From Opitutaceae bacterium (lineage in GTDB: Bacteria > Verrucomicrobiota > Verrucomicrobiia > Opitutales > Opitutaceae), in contig RGAX01000180.1 in the NCBI GenBank assembly GCA_009919985.1, positions 1 to 5,759 on the forward strand: DNA of 5,759 nt, in the 5' to 3' direction. How positions within the stretch are numbered: the stretch's first letter is position 1; each line of letters opens with the position of its first letter. Position numbers and translations under genes: made by a program. Below are positions 5,454-5,759 of this stretch, in pieces. A model generated the notes under the pieces. That model saw only the letters and a list, made by a program, of their open reading frames with translations. It did no database searches and was not told the DNA's origin.

Positions 5454-5468
5454 TAAGATTTCATCTTA
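5454..5468. promoter_or_regulatory. Perfect 6-bp dyad between divergent genes, candidate operator
   Basis: TAAGAT (5454-5459) and ATCTTA (5463-5468) are exact inverse repeats around TTC. The site is 11 nt upstream of the GNAT start codon and about 80 nt upstream of the DUF4864 start. TAAGAT also has a -10-like shape, but I found no convincing -35 partner at the right spacing on either strand. Confidence 0.35.
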
Positions 5469-5479
5469 CCCCATACCCT

Positions 5480-5759
5480 ATGCCTGCCACGATCCGTCCC
5501 GCCACCGCAGCCGATGTCCCTGTAATTTTGGATTTCATCCGCGGCCTCGCCGACTACGAAAAACTTTCCCACGAAGTCGTCGCTAGCGCCGAGACCCTTC
5601 GAGCCACGCTCTTTCCTGCCGATTCCGCCATGCGTCCCGCCGCCGCCTGCATCCTCGCCTTCACCGCCACCGGCGCGCCCGCCGGATTCGCCCTGTATTT
5701 TTTCAACTACTCCACTTTCCTCGCTAAACCCGGACTGTATCTCGAAGACCTCTTCGTCT
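5480..5759 (+). CDS. GNAT-family N-acetyltransferase, 3' end cut by window
   Basis: Cytoplasmic acetyltransferase transferring acetyl from acetyl-CoA to an amine; the substrate is not determinable here. From the ATG at 5480, 93 codons are readable with no stop before the edge, so roughly the C-terminal 40 percent is missing, assuming a usual length of about 150-170. The N-terminus IRPATAADVPVILDFIRGLA is the standard first strand and helix of the GNAT fold. ADYEKL at about residues 24-29, GFALYFFNYSTFL at about 69-81 and LYLEDLFV at the end resemble the diamine/spermidine (SSAT-like) acetyltransferase group. The acetyl-CoA loop (R/Q-x-x-G-x-G/A) should follow just beyond the window and cannot be checked. 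No Shine-Dalgarno sequence precedes the start. Codons are strongly C-ending like the neighbours. Confidence 0.9.
   Translation, partial: MPATIRPATAADVPVILDFIRGLADYEKLSHEVVASAETLRATLFPADSAMRPAAACILAFTATGAPAGFALYFFNYSTFLAKPGLYLEDLFV

Noticed and set aside
1..5759. CRISPR array, tRNA, rRNA, insertion sequence or attachment site
   Set aside because: By eye I see no regularly spaced direct repeats, cloverleaf with CCA or GTTC-type arm, transposase fragment or terminal repeats. An automated scan could still find something subtle.

Overview
The window looks like a chromosomal segment from a moderately GC-rich bacterium. C-ending codons (CTC, CGC, GCC, ATC) dominate the genes. That codon style, an ArsR starting YECLCD with CVCHF, an RhlE-type helicase with an N-terminal RGG tail and a DUF4864 lipid-free exported protein together suggest Verrucomicrobiota, perhaps Opitutaceae. 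This taxonomic guess is inference only; there is no rRNA or other marker here.

Left part (1-2300, all minus strand): a compact arsenate-resistance operon, transcribed right to left as arsR - GAPDH - arsJ. The ArsR repressor gene sits behind a promoter whose -35 and -10 elements are covered by the two arms of a perfect 9-bp dyad, the probable ArsR operator. Next come the arsJ-associated glyceraldehyde-3-phosphate dehydrogenase and the ArsJ major-facilitator exporter, which is cut by the left window edge. In the established model, GAPDH uses arsenate in place of phosphate to make 1-arseno-3-phosphoglycerate. ArsJ exports this unstable ester, which then breaks down outside the cell. No arsC, acr3/arsB or arsM is visible.

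Middle (2323-4273): an RhlE-type DEAD-box RNA helicase, also on the minus strand, closed by a clear intrinsic terminator that insulates it from the ars promoter. It has a DEVD variant of motif II, a TAT variant of motif III and a long Arg/Gly-rich N-terminal tail. Its upstream region can form a 10-bp stem (one bulged A) ending directly in a six-T run, just before the start region. This resembles a leader terminator or attenuator and is the most interesting non-coding signal in the window.

Right part (4274-5759): a possible two-gene plus-strand unit of unknown function, with overlapping stop and start codons; the second member is a small two-helix membrane protein. It converges on a minus-strand exported DUF4864 protein whose start codon overlaps the stop of a 4-codon mini-ORF carrying the good ribosome binding site. 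A divergent GNAT acetyltransferase is cut by the right edge. A perfect 6-bp dyad lies between these two divergent genes.

I found no tRNA, rRNA, CRISPR array, insertion sequence or phage gene. The arsenic system is known in outline; nothing here proves a wholly new system.
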